This document shows positions 10,137 through 18,140 of a DNA stretch of 64,000 nt, piece after piece. Each line of letters opens with the position of its first letter. Positions within the stretch are counted from its first letter, which is position 1. A program made the position numbers and the translations under genes. The notes beneath the pieces were generated by a model. It saw nothing but the letters and a program-made list of their open reading frames with translations. It was not told the origin of the DNA and ran no database searches. The DNA comes from Nocardia exalbida NBRC 100660 (GTDB lineage: Bacteria; Actinomycetota; Actinomycetes; Mycobacteriales; Mycobacteriaceae), in the NCBI RefSeq assembly GCF_000308575.1, contig NZ_BAFZ01000099.1, positions 124,001 through 188,000 on the forward strand. Reading direction: 5' to 3'.

Positions 10137-11447
10137 CTATCCGAGCACCGGATAGTTGGCCCGGATAACACCGTGCGGGTCCCGGGCGCGCTTGATCTCG
10201 CGCAGCCGGGTGAGCGTCGCAGAATCGAAAGCGGCCGAGGCGGTTTCGCCGGGCGTGAGGAAGGTGTACGGCTTGCTGCCGCTGATCTGCCCGCTCACCG
10301 CGTCGACGAGGGCGGTGCGCCGCGCGGTCACCGCGTCGGCGAGGTGCGGCAGCCCGAGACCGAGGCAGTAGAGCAGGTACGGCTCCGCGATCGGGCCGCG
10401 CGCGCCACCGTCCGGCCGGGCGGTGGCCATGGCGCCGCCCAGGTGCCGGATCTGCACGTTCGCCAGCGGCGCGACCGGCTCATCGATCAGGGTCTCGACC
10501 ACGGCGTCGCCGAGATCGGTGAGCTGCTCGGCACGCGACAGCGCCGGGCTCGGGTCCGTCGGTTCGCCGGTGACCGCGCCGATATCGGCGGGCCCGAAAA
10601 CGCCGCGCCGGTCGAGAATCGGGTTCCCGATGGCGTCGAGCCGCGCGAGCAACGCACGCCCGCGATCCGGATCGCCGAGGTATACCGCGTCCAGGCCGAC
10701 CATGGGCGGTGCGTCGGGGATCTGCAAGCGCTGGAACCACACGCTCAGGTCCTCGGGCGCGGCGGCGGTGATCTCCTGGAAGACGTCGAAGACCTCGCGG
10801 ATCCGCGCTTCGGGCCACAGCGTGCGGCCGCCGAACAGCTCCGGCGCGGGAAACAGGTCGAACTCGAGCGCCGTCACCACGGCGAAGTCGCCACCGCCGC
10901 CGCGCAGCGCCCAGCACAGGTCCGGATCGTCCTCGGTCGTGATCCGCCGCCGAGCGCCGTCGGCGTCCACCACCTCGAACGCGCGCACGGCGTCGCTGGC
11001 CCAGCCGTACTTGCGGCCGAACCAGCCCATACCGCCACCGAGGGTGTAGCCGGTGACGCCGACCACCGGATTGCTGCCCGCCAGGCCGGTCAAGCCGTGC
11101 CTGGCGGCGGCGGCCTGCACCCGGCCCCACGCCGCTCCGGCGCCGACGCGCGCCACCCGCCGCTGGGCATCGATCTCGATGTCGTCCAGCTGCCCGGTGC
11201 GCACCAGGATCGCGTCGGGCACTCCGCCGGACGCGCCGTGACCGGTCGGCTGGGTCACCACCGGCGCGCCGACGCGGGCGGCGTACCGGACGACGGTCGC
11301 GATGTCGCCCGCGTCAGCGGCCCGCACCACGGCGGCCACCGGCTGGGTGACCGTCGTCGTCCACGGCCTGGCCGCGGCCTGGAAACCCTCGTCACCCGCC
11401 ACCAGCACGCGACCGGGCAGCGCGGCGCGCAGTTCGTCGAATGTCAT
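10137..11447 (-). CDS. FAD-linked oxidoreductase, berberine-bridge-enzyme type
   Basis: 436 residues. The FAD-binding PCMH domain (about 30-200) carries PTGHGAS, with the His in the position that attaches FAD covalently in this family, and NPVVGVTGYTLGGGMGWFGRKYG. In bicovalent members a Cys stands near this second motif; none is obvious here, so single attachment is more likely. The substrate-binding domain follows, ending in a short berberine-like tail. Such enzymes oxidise alcohols, sugars or alkaloid-like rings with O2. No neighbour suggests the substrate. Confidence 0.85.
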   Translation of the reverse strand: MTFDELRAALPGRVLVAGDEGFQAAARPWTTTVTQPVAAVVRAADAGDIATVVRYAARVGAPVVTQPTGHGASGGVPDAILVRTGQLDDIEIDAQRRVARVGAGAAWGRVQAAAARHGLTGLAGSNPVVGVTGYTLGGGMGWFGRKYGWASDAVRAFEVVDADGARRRITTEDDPDLCWALRGGGGDFAVVTALEFDLFPAPELFGGRTLWPEARIREVFDVFQEITAAAPEDLSVWFQRLQIPDAPPMVGLDAVYLGDPDRGRALLARLDAIGNPILDRRGVFGPADIGAVTGEPTDPSPALSRAEQLTDLGDAVVETLIDEPVAPLANVQIRHLGGAMATARPDGGARGPIAEPYLLYCLGLGLPHLADAVTARRTALVDAVSGQISGSKPYTFLTPGETASAAFDSATLTRLREIKRARDPHGVIRANYPVLG

Positions 11448-11606
11448 TGCTCGTCCTGACTCTCAGCGTTCGGAAGCAGACGCGAGCGACGAATGCGTGA
11501 GCAGGCCCTCCGGACGGACGGGCCGTGATTCGTGCCGCGACTACCTCATCGACGAAAGAGAGTGCGGAAAAGTGACAAAGAGCGGATCAGCGGGCTCAGC
11601 GCCCGG

Positions 11607-11885
11607 TCAGCTCGATTCGGCGCGCCCTTCCGGGCCCGCGCCCTCGGTCCCGTCGGCACGATGGGTGATGCCGTGCTCGGTCCCCTCGTCGGCCTCCTGG
11701 TCCGGTTCGGGGTGCTCGGGCTCGAACGTCGCGGGCAGGCCCTTGATGTGCCGGTTCATCGAGCGGATCAGCAGGAAGGTCCCCGCGAGCAGGAGCAGGA
11801 CGATGACCAGACCCAGCGGCGACGCTTTACCGAACTCGGGGCCGGTCGGCGTCCCGGGCGTCTGGGCGAGCAGGACCAGCGTCAC
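11607..11885 (-). CDS. Small membrane protein coupled to mca (Rv1083-like)
   Basis: 92 residues starting at a GTG whose last two bases belong to the TGA of mca (GTGA overlap), so it is translationally coupled. A single membrane helix (about residues 18-38, LGLVIVLLLLAGTFLLI) is followed by a short basic stretch and a charged, disordered tail rich in Glu, Asp and His. The equivalent small gene follows mca in M. tuberculosis as Rv1083. Role unknown; the constant pairing suggests a link to mycothiol-conjugate handling at the membrane. Confidence 0.75.
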   Translation of the reverse strand: MTLVLLAQTPGTPTGPEFGKASPLGLVIVLLLLAGTFLLIRSMNRHIKGLPATFEPEHPEPDQEADEGTEHGITHRADGTEGAGPEGRAESS

Positions 11886-12766
11886 GACCGCTCGTCCTCG
11901 ATGCCCGCGAACAGGTCGGTCTCCGGCAGCTCGGTGCGCACCCGGGTCTTGGCCAGCTCGAACTCCTCGGTCGGCCACAACCGCTGCTGCATCTCCAGCG
12001 GAACGGCGAAGAACGCGCCGTTCGGGTCGATCTGCGTCGCGTGCGCGCGCAAGGCGTCGTCGCGCTGCGGGAAGTACTTGGCGCACTCGATCTGGGTGGT
12101 GATCCGGGCGAACATGTCACCGCGCTCGGCGGTGTACTTGCGCATCCGGTCCAGCCATTCCTGCATCGGGAACGGTTCGCCGAGACGCTCGTACTCCGCG
12201 GCGAAGGTTTCCATCCGCCGCATGCTGAAGCCGTGGTCGTAGTACAGCTTGAGCGGCGTCCACGGCTCCCCCGCCTCGGGGAAGCGCTCGGGATCCCCGG
12301 CCGCCTCGAACGCCGCCATCGACACCTCGTGGCAGCGGATGTGGTCGGGGTGCGGGTAGCCGCCGGTCTCGTCGTACGTGGTCATCACGTGCGGCTTGAA
12401 CTCGCGCACCACGCGCACCAGGGCCTCGGTGGCCTCCTCCAGCGGAACCAGCGCGAAACTGCCTTCGGGCAGCGGCGGCATCGGGTCACCCTCGGGCAGC
12501 CCCGAGTCGACGAATCCGAGCCAGTGCTGGCGCACGCCGAGCGCGCGCGCCGCGGCGGCCATCTCCTCGCGGCGGATCTCGTGGATCCGCTCCAGGACGC
12601 CGGGGGTGTCCATGGCCGGGTTCAAAATGCTTCCGCGCTCTCCGCCGGTCAGCGTCACGACGAGGACGTCGTGTCCTTCGTCTGCGTAGCGGGCGGTCGT
12701 CGCGGCACCCTTGCTGGACTCGTCGTCTGGGTGGGCGTGCACCGCCATGAGGCGAAGGCCACTCAC
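11882..12766 (-). CDS. mca: Mycothiol S-conjugate amidase
   Basis: Cleaves mycothiol S-conjugates of electrophiles and drugs into a mercapturic acid, which is exported, and glucosamine-inositol, which is recycled. The 294-residue length fits (288 in M. tuberculosis). The zinc-binding AHPDDE lies near residues 10-15, TGGERGS near 41, and the second ligand motif is GGYPHPDHIRCHEV near 138. MYDHGFS-like text (YYDHGFSMRRM) separates it from the MshB deacetylase paralogue. It is divergent from the DUF4307 gene across about 100 bp. Confidence 0.95.
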   Translation of the reverse strand: MSGLRLMAVHAHPDDESSKGAATTARYADEGHDVLVVTLTGGERGSILNPAMDTPGVLERIHEIRREEMAAAARALGVRQHWLGFVDSGLPEGDPMPPLPEGSFALVPLEEATEALVRVVREFKPHVMTTYDETGGYPHPDHIRCHEVSMAAFEAAGDPERFPEAGEPWTPLKLYYDHGFSMRRMETFAAEYERLGEPFPMQEWLDRMRKYTAERGDMFARITTQIECAKYFPQRDDALRAHATQIDPNGAFFAVPLEMQQRLWPTEEFELAKTRVRTELPETDLFAGIEDERS

Positions 12767-12868
12767 GTCTCGTTCTCCGTCGCTCTCGGTCGCGGGTGTC
12801 GGGGCTTCGTTACCTATAGTTCCATTCGACCCACATTTGTTCCGACGTACCCCCCGGGAGCGATCACC

Positions 12869-13339
12869 ATGAGCCAGCCCGCGCAGGAGCCCGGCGGTGA
12901 CGCGAAGGCCGCGGCGGCGTCACCGGGCCTGCCTCCCGCCGACCGGTACGGCACCCGGCCCCGCGAGCCGCGCCGCTGGATCGTGCCGGTGCTCGGCGTA
13001 CTGGTGGTGCTCGCCGGACTCGGCGTGGCCTATCTCGGGTACCAGAAGTACGGGCCGGAGGACATCGAGGCCGAGCAGCTCGGCTATGTCGTCGTCGACG
13101 ACTCGACCATGACCATCCGGCTCAAGGTCACCCGCGCCGACCCGGAGCGGCCGGTGGTGTGTTTCGTCCGCGCGATGGCGCGCGACGGCTCCGAACTCGG
13201 CCGACGCGAAGTGCTGATCGAACCGTCGAGCAGCGGGACGGTGGAGCTGACCACCGTCGTGCGCTCGTCGGCGCGGCCCGCGTCGAGCAGTGTGTACGCG
13301 TGCAGCGATCGGGTACCCGGCTACCTGCGAGCTGGCTGA
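12869..13339 (+). CDS. DUF4307 single-pass membrane protein (Rv1081c-like)
   Basis: 156 residues. A Pro/Ala-rich cytoplasmic N-terminus ends in PREPRR before a membrane helix (about 42-62, WIVPVLGVLVVLAGLGVAYLG). An extracytoplasmic beta-rich domain follows, with two conserved Cys (VVCFVRA and VYACSDR) that could form a disulfide. The ATG has GGGAG 8 bases upstream. Position between mca and greA matches Rv1081c. Function unknown. Confidence 0.85.
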   Translation: MSQPAQEPGGDAKAAAASPGLPPADRYGTRPREPRRWIVPVLGVLVVLAGLGVAYLGYQKYGPEDIEAEQLGYVVVDDSTMTIRLKVTRADPERPVVCFVRAMARDGSELGRREVLIEPSSSGTVELTTVVRSSARPASSSVYACSDRVPGYLRAG

Positions 13340-13405
13340 TTTCCGCGCATACACCGGCGACCTGCCTACGAAATCAACTCCGACCTGCACATTTGTGAAT
13401 CATGC

Positions 13406-13446
13406 TAAAATGGCGTGATACACGGTTCCGGGGCTCGGAGCCGTGT
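13406..13446 (+). promoter_or_regulatory. Possible greA promoter -10 and leader hairpin
   Basis: A TAAAAT hexamer at 13406-13411 is the best -10 candidate in the 297-bp gap before greA. It is followed at once by an 11-bp stem (13420-13430 with 13436-13446, loop GGGCT). Transcription from here would give a leader of about 220 nt before the greA ATG. The stem could act as an early pause or attenuator. The -35 element is not convincing. Confidence 0.35.
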
Positions 13447-13636
13447 TTGCTGCATTGGCGGCCAGCGCTGACGGTTCGGGCTTGCGAGCATGCCCGCGAC
13501 CAGGGCCTGTCGGGGTTCGATGAACTTCCCAGGATCGCTCTAGCCGTCGACTGGTGCATGCCCGCTTCCGGGTGGGTACACGCCAGTGCTCAGGGAATCC
13601 CGGCCTGCCGGGAACAACTACTAGGGAGTGATCGAG

Positions 13637-14131
13637 ATGACTGAGACGCAAGTGACCTGGCTGACCCCGGAGTCGCACGACAGGCTCAAGAGCGAACTCG
13701 ACGCGCTCATCGCCAACCGTCCGGTCATCGCCGCCGAGATCAACGAACGCCGGGAAGAGGGCGACCTCAAGGAGAACGGCGGGTACCACGCCGCCCGCGA
13801 GGAGCAGGGTCAGCAGGAGGCGCGCATTCGCCAGCTTCAGGAACTGCTGAACAATGCCAAGGTCGGCGTCGCACCGACCAAGTCCGGCGTCGCGCTTCCC
13901 GGGTCGGTCGTCAAGGTCTACTACGACGGCGACGAGACGGACACCGAAACCTTCCTGATCGCCACCCGTGAGGAGGGTCTCAGCGATTCGAAGCTGGAGA
14001 CCTACTCGCCGAACTCCCCGCTCGGTGGCGCGCTCATCGACGCCAAGGTGGGCGAGACCAGGGAATACACCCTGCCCAACGGCAACACGATGAAGGTCAC
14101 CCTGATCAGCGCCGAGCCCTACCACAGCTGA
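13637..14131 (+). CDS. greA: Transcription elongation factor GreA
   Basis: Binds the RNA polymerase secondary channel and stimulates cleavage of backtracked RNA, rescuing stalled complexes. 164 residues, the same length as the M. tuberculosis protein. The coiled-coil N-terminal domain (1-80) has the acidic tip in REEGDLKENGGYHAARE, and the C-terminal FKBP-like domain ends in ITLP-type strands. The ATG at 13637 has GGGAG 8 bases upstream; the GTG three codons earlier abuts that site. Monocistronic, with a terminator downstream. Confidence 0.96.
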   Translation: MTETQVTWLTPESHDRLKSELDALIANRPVIAAEINERREEGDLKENGGYHAAREEQGQQEARIRQLQELLNNAKVGVAPTKSGVALPGSVVKVYYDGDETDTETFLIATREEGLSDSKLETYSPNSPLGGALIDAKVGETREYTLPNGNTMKVTLISAEPYHS

Positions 14132-14178
14132 CGCACTCGGCCGTGGCCCCGCGCCCGGCCGACACCCCCGCGGACACG

Positions 14179-14211
14179 AGCGGCCGCGCCCGATCATCGG
14201 GTGCGGCCGCT
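14179..14211. terminator. Terminator hairpin between greA and metB
   Basis: Nine-base arms AGCGGCCGC and GCGGCCGCT, one G-T pair, then CCCGA/TCGGG closed by a three-base loop, giving about 15 bp of stem. It lies 48 bp after the greA stop and 18 bp from the metB stop, so it can serve both convergent genes. Confidence 0.7.
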
Positions 14212-14228
14212 TCCTCATATCCGTGAAC

Positions 14229-15371
14229 CTAGCTCAAAGCCTGCTCGATGTCCGCGAGCAGGTCGCTGACATCCTCGATACCGACCGAGAGCCGCACCAG
14301 ATCGGCGGGCACCTCCAGCTCGGACCCCTCGGTGGAGGCGTGCGTCATCGCGGCCGGATGCTCGATCAACGATTCGATGCCGCCCAGCGACTCGGCGAGG
14401 GTGAACACCTCGGTCCGCGAGCAGAACTTGCGCGCGGCCTCCACGTCGCCGTGCAGTCGCACCGAGATCATCCCGCCGAACCGGCGCATCTGCTTGCCCG
14501 CGACAGCGTGGCCCGGGTGCTCCGGCAGACCGGGGTAGATCACCTGCGAGATCGAGGGATGCCGGGACAGGAACTCGGCGACGGTTTCGGCGTTGTCGCA
14601 GTGCCGGTCCATCCGCAGCGCGAGGGTCTTGATACCGCGCAGTGTGAGGAAAGCGTCGAACGGGCCGGGGACGGCGCCGGCGCCGTTCTGCAGGAACGCG
14701 AACGCCGCGTCGAGTTCCGGATCGTCGGTGATCAGCGCGCCGCCGATGACGTCGGAGTGGCCGCCGAGGTACTTGGTGGTGGAGTGCACCACGATGTCGG
14801 CGCCGAGCAGCAGGGGCTGCTGGAGATAGGGGGTCGCGAAGGTGTTGTCGACGACCAGCTTCGCGCCCGCCGCGTGCGCGACCTCGGCCAGTGCCGGGAT
14901 GTCGCCGATGCTCAGCAGCGGGTTGGTCGGGGTCTCGATCCACACCAGCTTGGTGTTCGGCCGGATCGCGGCGCGCATCTCGTCGACGTTGAACACGTGC
15001 GCGGGTGAATGCTCGATCCCCCACTGGCTGAAGACCTTGTCGATCAGCCGGAAGGTGCCGCCGTAGGCGTCGTCGGGGATCACGATGTGATCGCCCGGAC
15101 GCAGCGTGGCGCGCAGCGCGCAGTCGGTCGCGGCCATGCCGGAGGCGAACGCCCGGCCGTAGCGGCCCGATTCCAGCGCGGCGAGGTTCGCCTCCAGCAC
15201 GGAGCGCGTCGGGTTGCCGGTGCGGGCGTACTCGAAACCGCCGCGCAAACCGCCCACGCCGTCCTGGGCGAACGTCGAACTCGCGTAGATGGGCACATTC
15301 ACCGCGCCGGTCTGCGGATCGGGTTCATACCCGGCGTGCACGGCCCGTGTGGAGAATCCCAGCTCGCTCAT
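14229..15371 (-). CDS. metB: Cystathionine gamma-synthase
   Basis: PLP enzyme that condenses an O-acylhomoserine with cysteine to cystathionine, for methionine synthesis or reverse transsulfuration. 380 residues from the ATG at 15371; the extension to 15422 reads into non-conserved sequence. The Cys/Met metabolism PLP fold shows YARTGNPTR, ASGMAATDCAL, and the PLP lysine in STTKYLGGHSDV near residue 205. The order greA-metB and a nearby cbs matches Rv1080c, Rv1079 and Rv1077. Together with cbs it can move sulfur in both directions between cysteine and homocysteine. Confidence 0.93.
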   Translation of the reverse strand: MSELGFSTRAVHAGYEPDPQTGAVNVPIYASSTFAQDGVGGLRGGFEYARTGNPTRSVLEANLAALESGRYGRAFASGMAATDCALRATLRPGDHIVIPDDAYGGTFRLIDKVFSQWGIEHSPAHVFNVDEMRAAIRPNTKLVWIETPTNPLLSIGDIPALAEVAHAAGAKLVVDNTFATPYLQQPLLLGADIVVHSTTKYLGGHSDVIGGALITDDPELDAAFAFLQNGAGAVPGPFDAFLTLRGIKTLALRMDRHCDNAETVAEFLSRHPSISQVIYPGLPEHPGHAVAGKQMRRFGGMISVRLHGDVEAARKFCSRTEVFTLAESLGGIESLIEHPAAMTHASTEGSELEVPADLVRLSVGIEDVSDLLADIEQALS

Positions 15372-15602
15372 GAGAGTCAGCCTAATCGGGGCGATCCCCG
15401 GGCAACTTCCAGGTGTGCGCATATCTCGGCCGCGCCCGCAGGAGAATCGGGCAAACCTCCGCGACGGCGTCGACGCAGCGGGATCCCGCTCCGCCGGTCC
15501 GGTCGATTTACGGGACTGCCGTAGTTACGTCGGAAATCTTTCGACCGCTGGCAGGGGACGTGAGTTCGGTCTCACGGGACTCGCCCCATTTAGGCTGAAT
15601 CC

Positions 15603-16778
15603 ATGGTCACTGTGGAAGAACTGTTCGCTACCGACGCACTGCTGTCCGACGACGAGCGCGAGATCCGGGACACCGTCGCGGCCTTCGCGGCTCGGCGGCT
15701 GCGGCCGCACATCGCGGACTGGTTCGAGGCGGGCACCTTCCCGGCCCGCGAACTCGCCCCGGAGCTGGGCGAGCTGGGACTGCTCGGCATGCATCTGGAG
15801 GGATACGGCTGCGCGGGCATGTCTGCGACCACCTACGGCCTGGCCTGCCAGGAACTGGAGGCGGTCGACTCGGGTGTCCGCAGCATGGTCTCGGTCCAGG
15901 GTTCGCTGGCGATGACCGCGATCCACGAATTCGGCTCGGAGGAACAGAAGCAGCAGTGGCTGCCGGAACTGGCCGCGGGACGGGCGATCGGCTGCTTCGG
16001 GCTCACCGAACCCGACTTCGGCTCGAACCCCGGCGGCATGCGCACGCGGGCGAAGCGCGACGGCGCGGACTGGGTGTTGAACGGTGCGAAGATGTGGATC
16101 ACCAACGGGTCGGTGAGCGACGTCGCGGTGGTCTGGGCGCAGACCGAGGACGAGGGCAAGCAGGTGATCCGCGGATTCCTGGTGCCCGCGGGGACGCCCG
16201 GGTTCACGGCGCGGGAGATGCACCGGAAATTGTCGCTGCGCGCGTCGGTCACCGCGGAACTGGACTTCGATGACGTGCGCCTGCCCGCCGACGCGGTGCT
16301 GCCGGGATCCCGAGGGCTGGCCTCGCCGCTGGCCTGCTTGAGCGAGGCGCGCTTCGGCATCGTCTTCGGCGCGCTCGGCGCGGCACGCGAGTGCCTGGCG
16401 TCCACCATCGAGTACGCCAGGACCCGCGAGGTGTTCGACAAGCCGCTGGCCGCCTACCAGCTCACCCAGGCCAAGCTGGCCGACATGGCGCTGGAGTTCG
16501 GCAAGGGGCAGCTGCTCGCGCTGCACATCGGGCGGCTGAAGGACCGCGGCGTGGTGACACCGGAGCAGGTGAGCGCGGGTAAGTTGAACAGCACGCGCGA
16601 GGCCATCGCCATCGCCCGGGAATGCCGCACCATCCTCGGCGCCAACGGCATCACGCTCGACTACCCCGTGCTCCGCCATGCCAACAATCTGGAGTCGGTG
16701 CTCACCTACGAGGGCACCGCGGAGGTGCATCAGCTGGTGCTCGGCCGGGCCCTGACCGGCGCGAATGCCTTCCGCTGA
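15603..16778 (+). CDS. Acyl-CoA dehydrogenase, glutaryl-CoA dehydrogenase-like
   Basis: 391 residues with the full flavin acyl-CoA dehydrogenase fold. The segments GCAGMSATTYGLACQELEAVDSG, CFGLTEPDFGSNP and KMWITNGS, and the catalytic glutamate in TYEGTAEVHQL, are all typical of glutaryl-CoA dehydrogenases rather than medium- or short-chain enzymes. The expected reaction is oxidation and decarboxylation of glutaryl-CoA to crotonyl-CoA in lysine or tryptophan breakdown. No other genes of that pathway are adjacent, so specificity remains inferred. ATG start; no strong ribosome site is visible. Confidence 0.88.
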   Translation: MVTVEELFATDALLSDDEREIRDTVAAFAARRLRPHIADWFEAGTFPARELAPELGELGLLGMHLEGYGCAGMSATTYGLACQELEAVDSGVRSMVSVQGSLAMTAIHEFGSEEQKQQWLPELAAGRAIGCFGLTEPDFGSNPGGMRTRAKRDGADWVLNGAKMWITNGSVSDVAVVWAQTEDEGKQVIRGFLVPAGTPGFTAREMHRKLSLRASVTAELDFDDVRLPADAVLPGSRGLASPLACLSEARFGIVFGALGAARECLASTIEYARTREVFDKPLAAYQLTQAKLADMALEFGKGQLLALHIGRLKDRGVVTPEQVSAGKLNSTREAIAIARECRTILGANGITLDYPVLRHANNLESVLTYEGTAEVHQLVLGRALTGANAFR

Positions 16779-16874
16779 CAAGCGATTTCGGAAGAATATT
16801 TGCTGAATCGCATTCGAATAACGGCGCTGTTTAGAGGCCGGTACGGGACCGGAGAAAACTGAAAAATTGCTGAT

Positions 16875-17861
16875 CTAACGGAAATCGTCCTCGTCGGGGA
16901 AGTCGAAGAACTCGCGCGCCGGGGGGTGGGCACCGCCGGACCTCGCCCCATCGCCCCGGTGTTGTCCCCGAGTTCGCGCACCGTGCTGGCGGCGTTGCCG
17001 CCCCGGACCGTCCTGCCACGGCGCGCCTTCCCCGCGATCGACCCGCCGGTCCCACTGCCATTCCGCACCGGCATCCGGCCGGTCTTCCCACTGCTGCCCC
17101 CGCGCCGCCTGCTGATCCATCCACAGCTGCTCACGAGCCGCGTCCGAGCGGCCGCGCTGGTAGGCCGCGGCATGTCCGCGAACCGCGGGCATCTCCTCCT
17201 CCAGTTCGCTGAGCCAGTTCTCCCAGCGTTGCTGCATCGGGCGGACCATACCGCCGCCGAGGCCGACCACCAGGATGCCGCCGATGGTGGCGAGCACCGT
17301 GATGAGGATCGGCAGCGTGACGGAGGTGGCGACGCCGATCTGGTTCAGCGCCGCCACAATGCCGATACCCCACACGAACACCGCCGCGATCCGGCCGAGC
17401 ACCGCGCCGTAGGACAGACCGCCGAGCAGGCTGCCTACCATCTCGCGCGTCGCGTGGGCGACCGCGCCCGCGACTACCAGGATGATGATCGCGACGCCCG
17501 CCTTGGGCAGCCAGGCGACGATGCCGTCGATCGTGTCGCTCACCGGATTGGACCCGAAGACCCCGAAGCCCAGTTGCAGCGCGAGCAGCAGGATCGCGTA
17601 GTACGCCAGTTTCGCCAGCAGATCGCGGGCGTCGTAGCGACTGCGCGACAGCAGCTGGCGGATCCCGCCGCGCTCGGCGAGGCGATCGAAACCGACCCGC
17701 TCCAGCACCTTCCCCACGATCGTGGCGACCGCTTTCGCGGCCAGCCAGCCGATGAGCAGGACGAGCAGGAACCCGGCGAGCTGGGGCACGAACCTCGCCA
17801 CGGAACTCCACGCGTCGGACAATCCCTGCTGGTAATCGATAGCCGAACTGGAGGTGCGCAT
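16875..17861 (-). CDS. Channel-like membrane protein with conserved TM-helix repeats
   Basis: 328 residues from the ATG at 17861 (AAGGGC upstream). It has five or six membrane helices in the first 230 residues, including the repeated conserved TM-helix unit of small mechanosensitive-channel relatives (FLLVLLIGWLAAKAVATIVGKVLERVGFDRL, then VAGAVAHATREMV). The last 100 residues are hydrophilic, rich in Arg, Gln, Trp and Asp, and probably disordered and cytoplasmic. It lacks the beta domain of MscS, so gating by tension is not assured. Divergent from the HD-domain gene over 279 bp. Confidence 0.75.
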   Translation of the reverse strand: MRTSSSAIDYQQGLSDAWSSVARFVPQLAGFLLVLLIGWLAAKAVATIVGKVLERVGFDRLAERGGIRQLLSRSRYDARDLLAKLAYYAILLLALQLGFGVFGSNPVSDTIDGIVAWLPKAGVAIIILVVAGAVAHATREMVGSLLGGLSYGAVLGRIAAVFVWGIGIVAALNQIGVATSVTLPILITVLATIGGILVVGLGGGMVRPMQQRWENWLSELEEEMPAVRGHAAAYQRGRSDAAREQLWMDQQAARGQQWEDRPDAGAEWQWDRRVDRGEGAPWQDGPGRQRRQHGARTRGQHRGDGARSGGAHPPAREFFDFPDEDDFR

Positions 17862-18140
17862 TACCTGCCCTTCGCTATCCGTCGACAACATGACGTTTGC
17901 CACGATGACATATTGCCCGGTTATACCTCTGGACTTCGCTCGGCAATGCGATTTGCGAATAAGTTGCCAAAATCTGATGAACGAGACGCGACACCGAAAT
18001 GGACCCCTCCGGGCCGAACGGCCGTCCAGTGGGGCGAGCCGGCGCGGGTTCGGTCCCTTGATGTGATCCGGACGCGGATTACGGTCCGGGAGAACCGAAT
18101 TGGTCCTGCGCGCGCCGCGAACGGACACTACTGTCGGTGC

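Noticed and set aside
13402..13644. 80-codon ORF in the greA leader
   Set aside because: No ribosome site and it overlaps the greA start signals; more likely untranslated leader.
15372..15602. S-adenosylmethionine riboswitch upstream of metB
   Set aside because: The 231-bp gap is shared with a divergent promoter and shows no recognisable SAM-riboswitch core.
16926..18140. 400-codon upstream extension of the HD/LuxR protein
   Set aside because: It is antisense to the channel-like membrane protein; the HD protein begins at the ATG at 18141.
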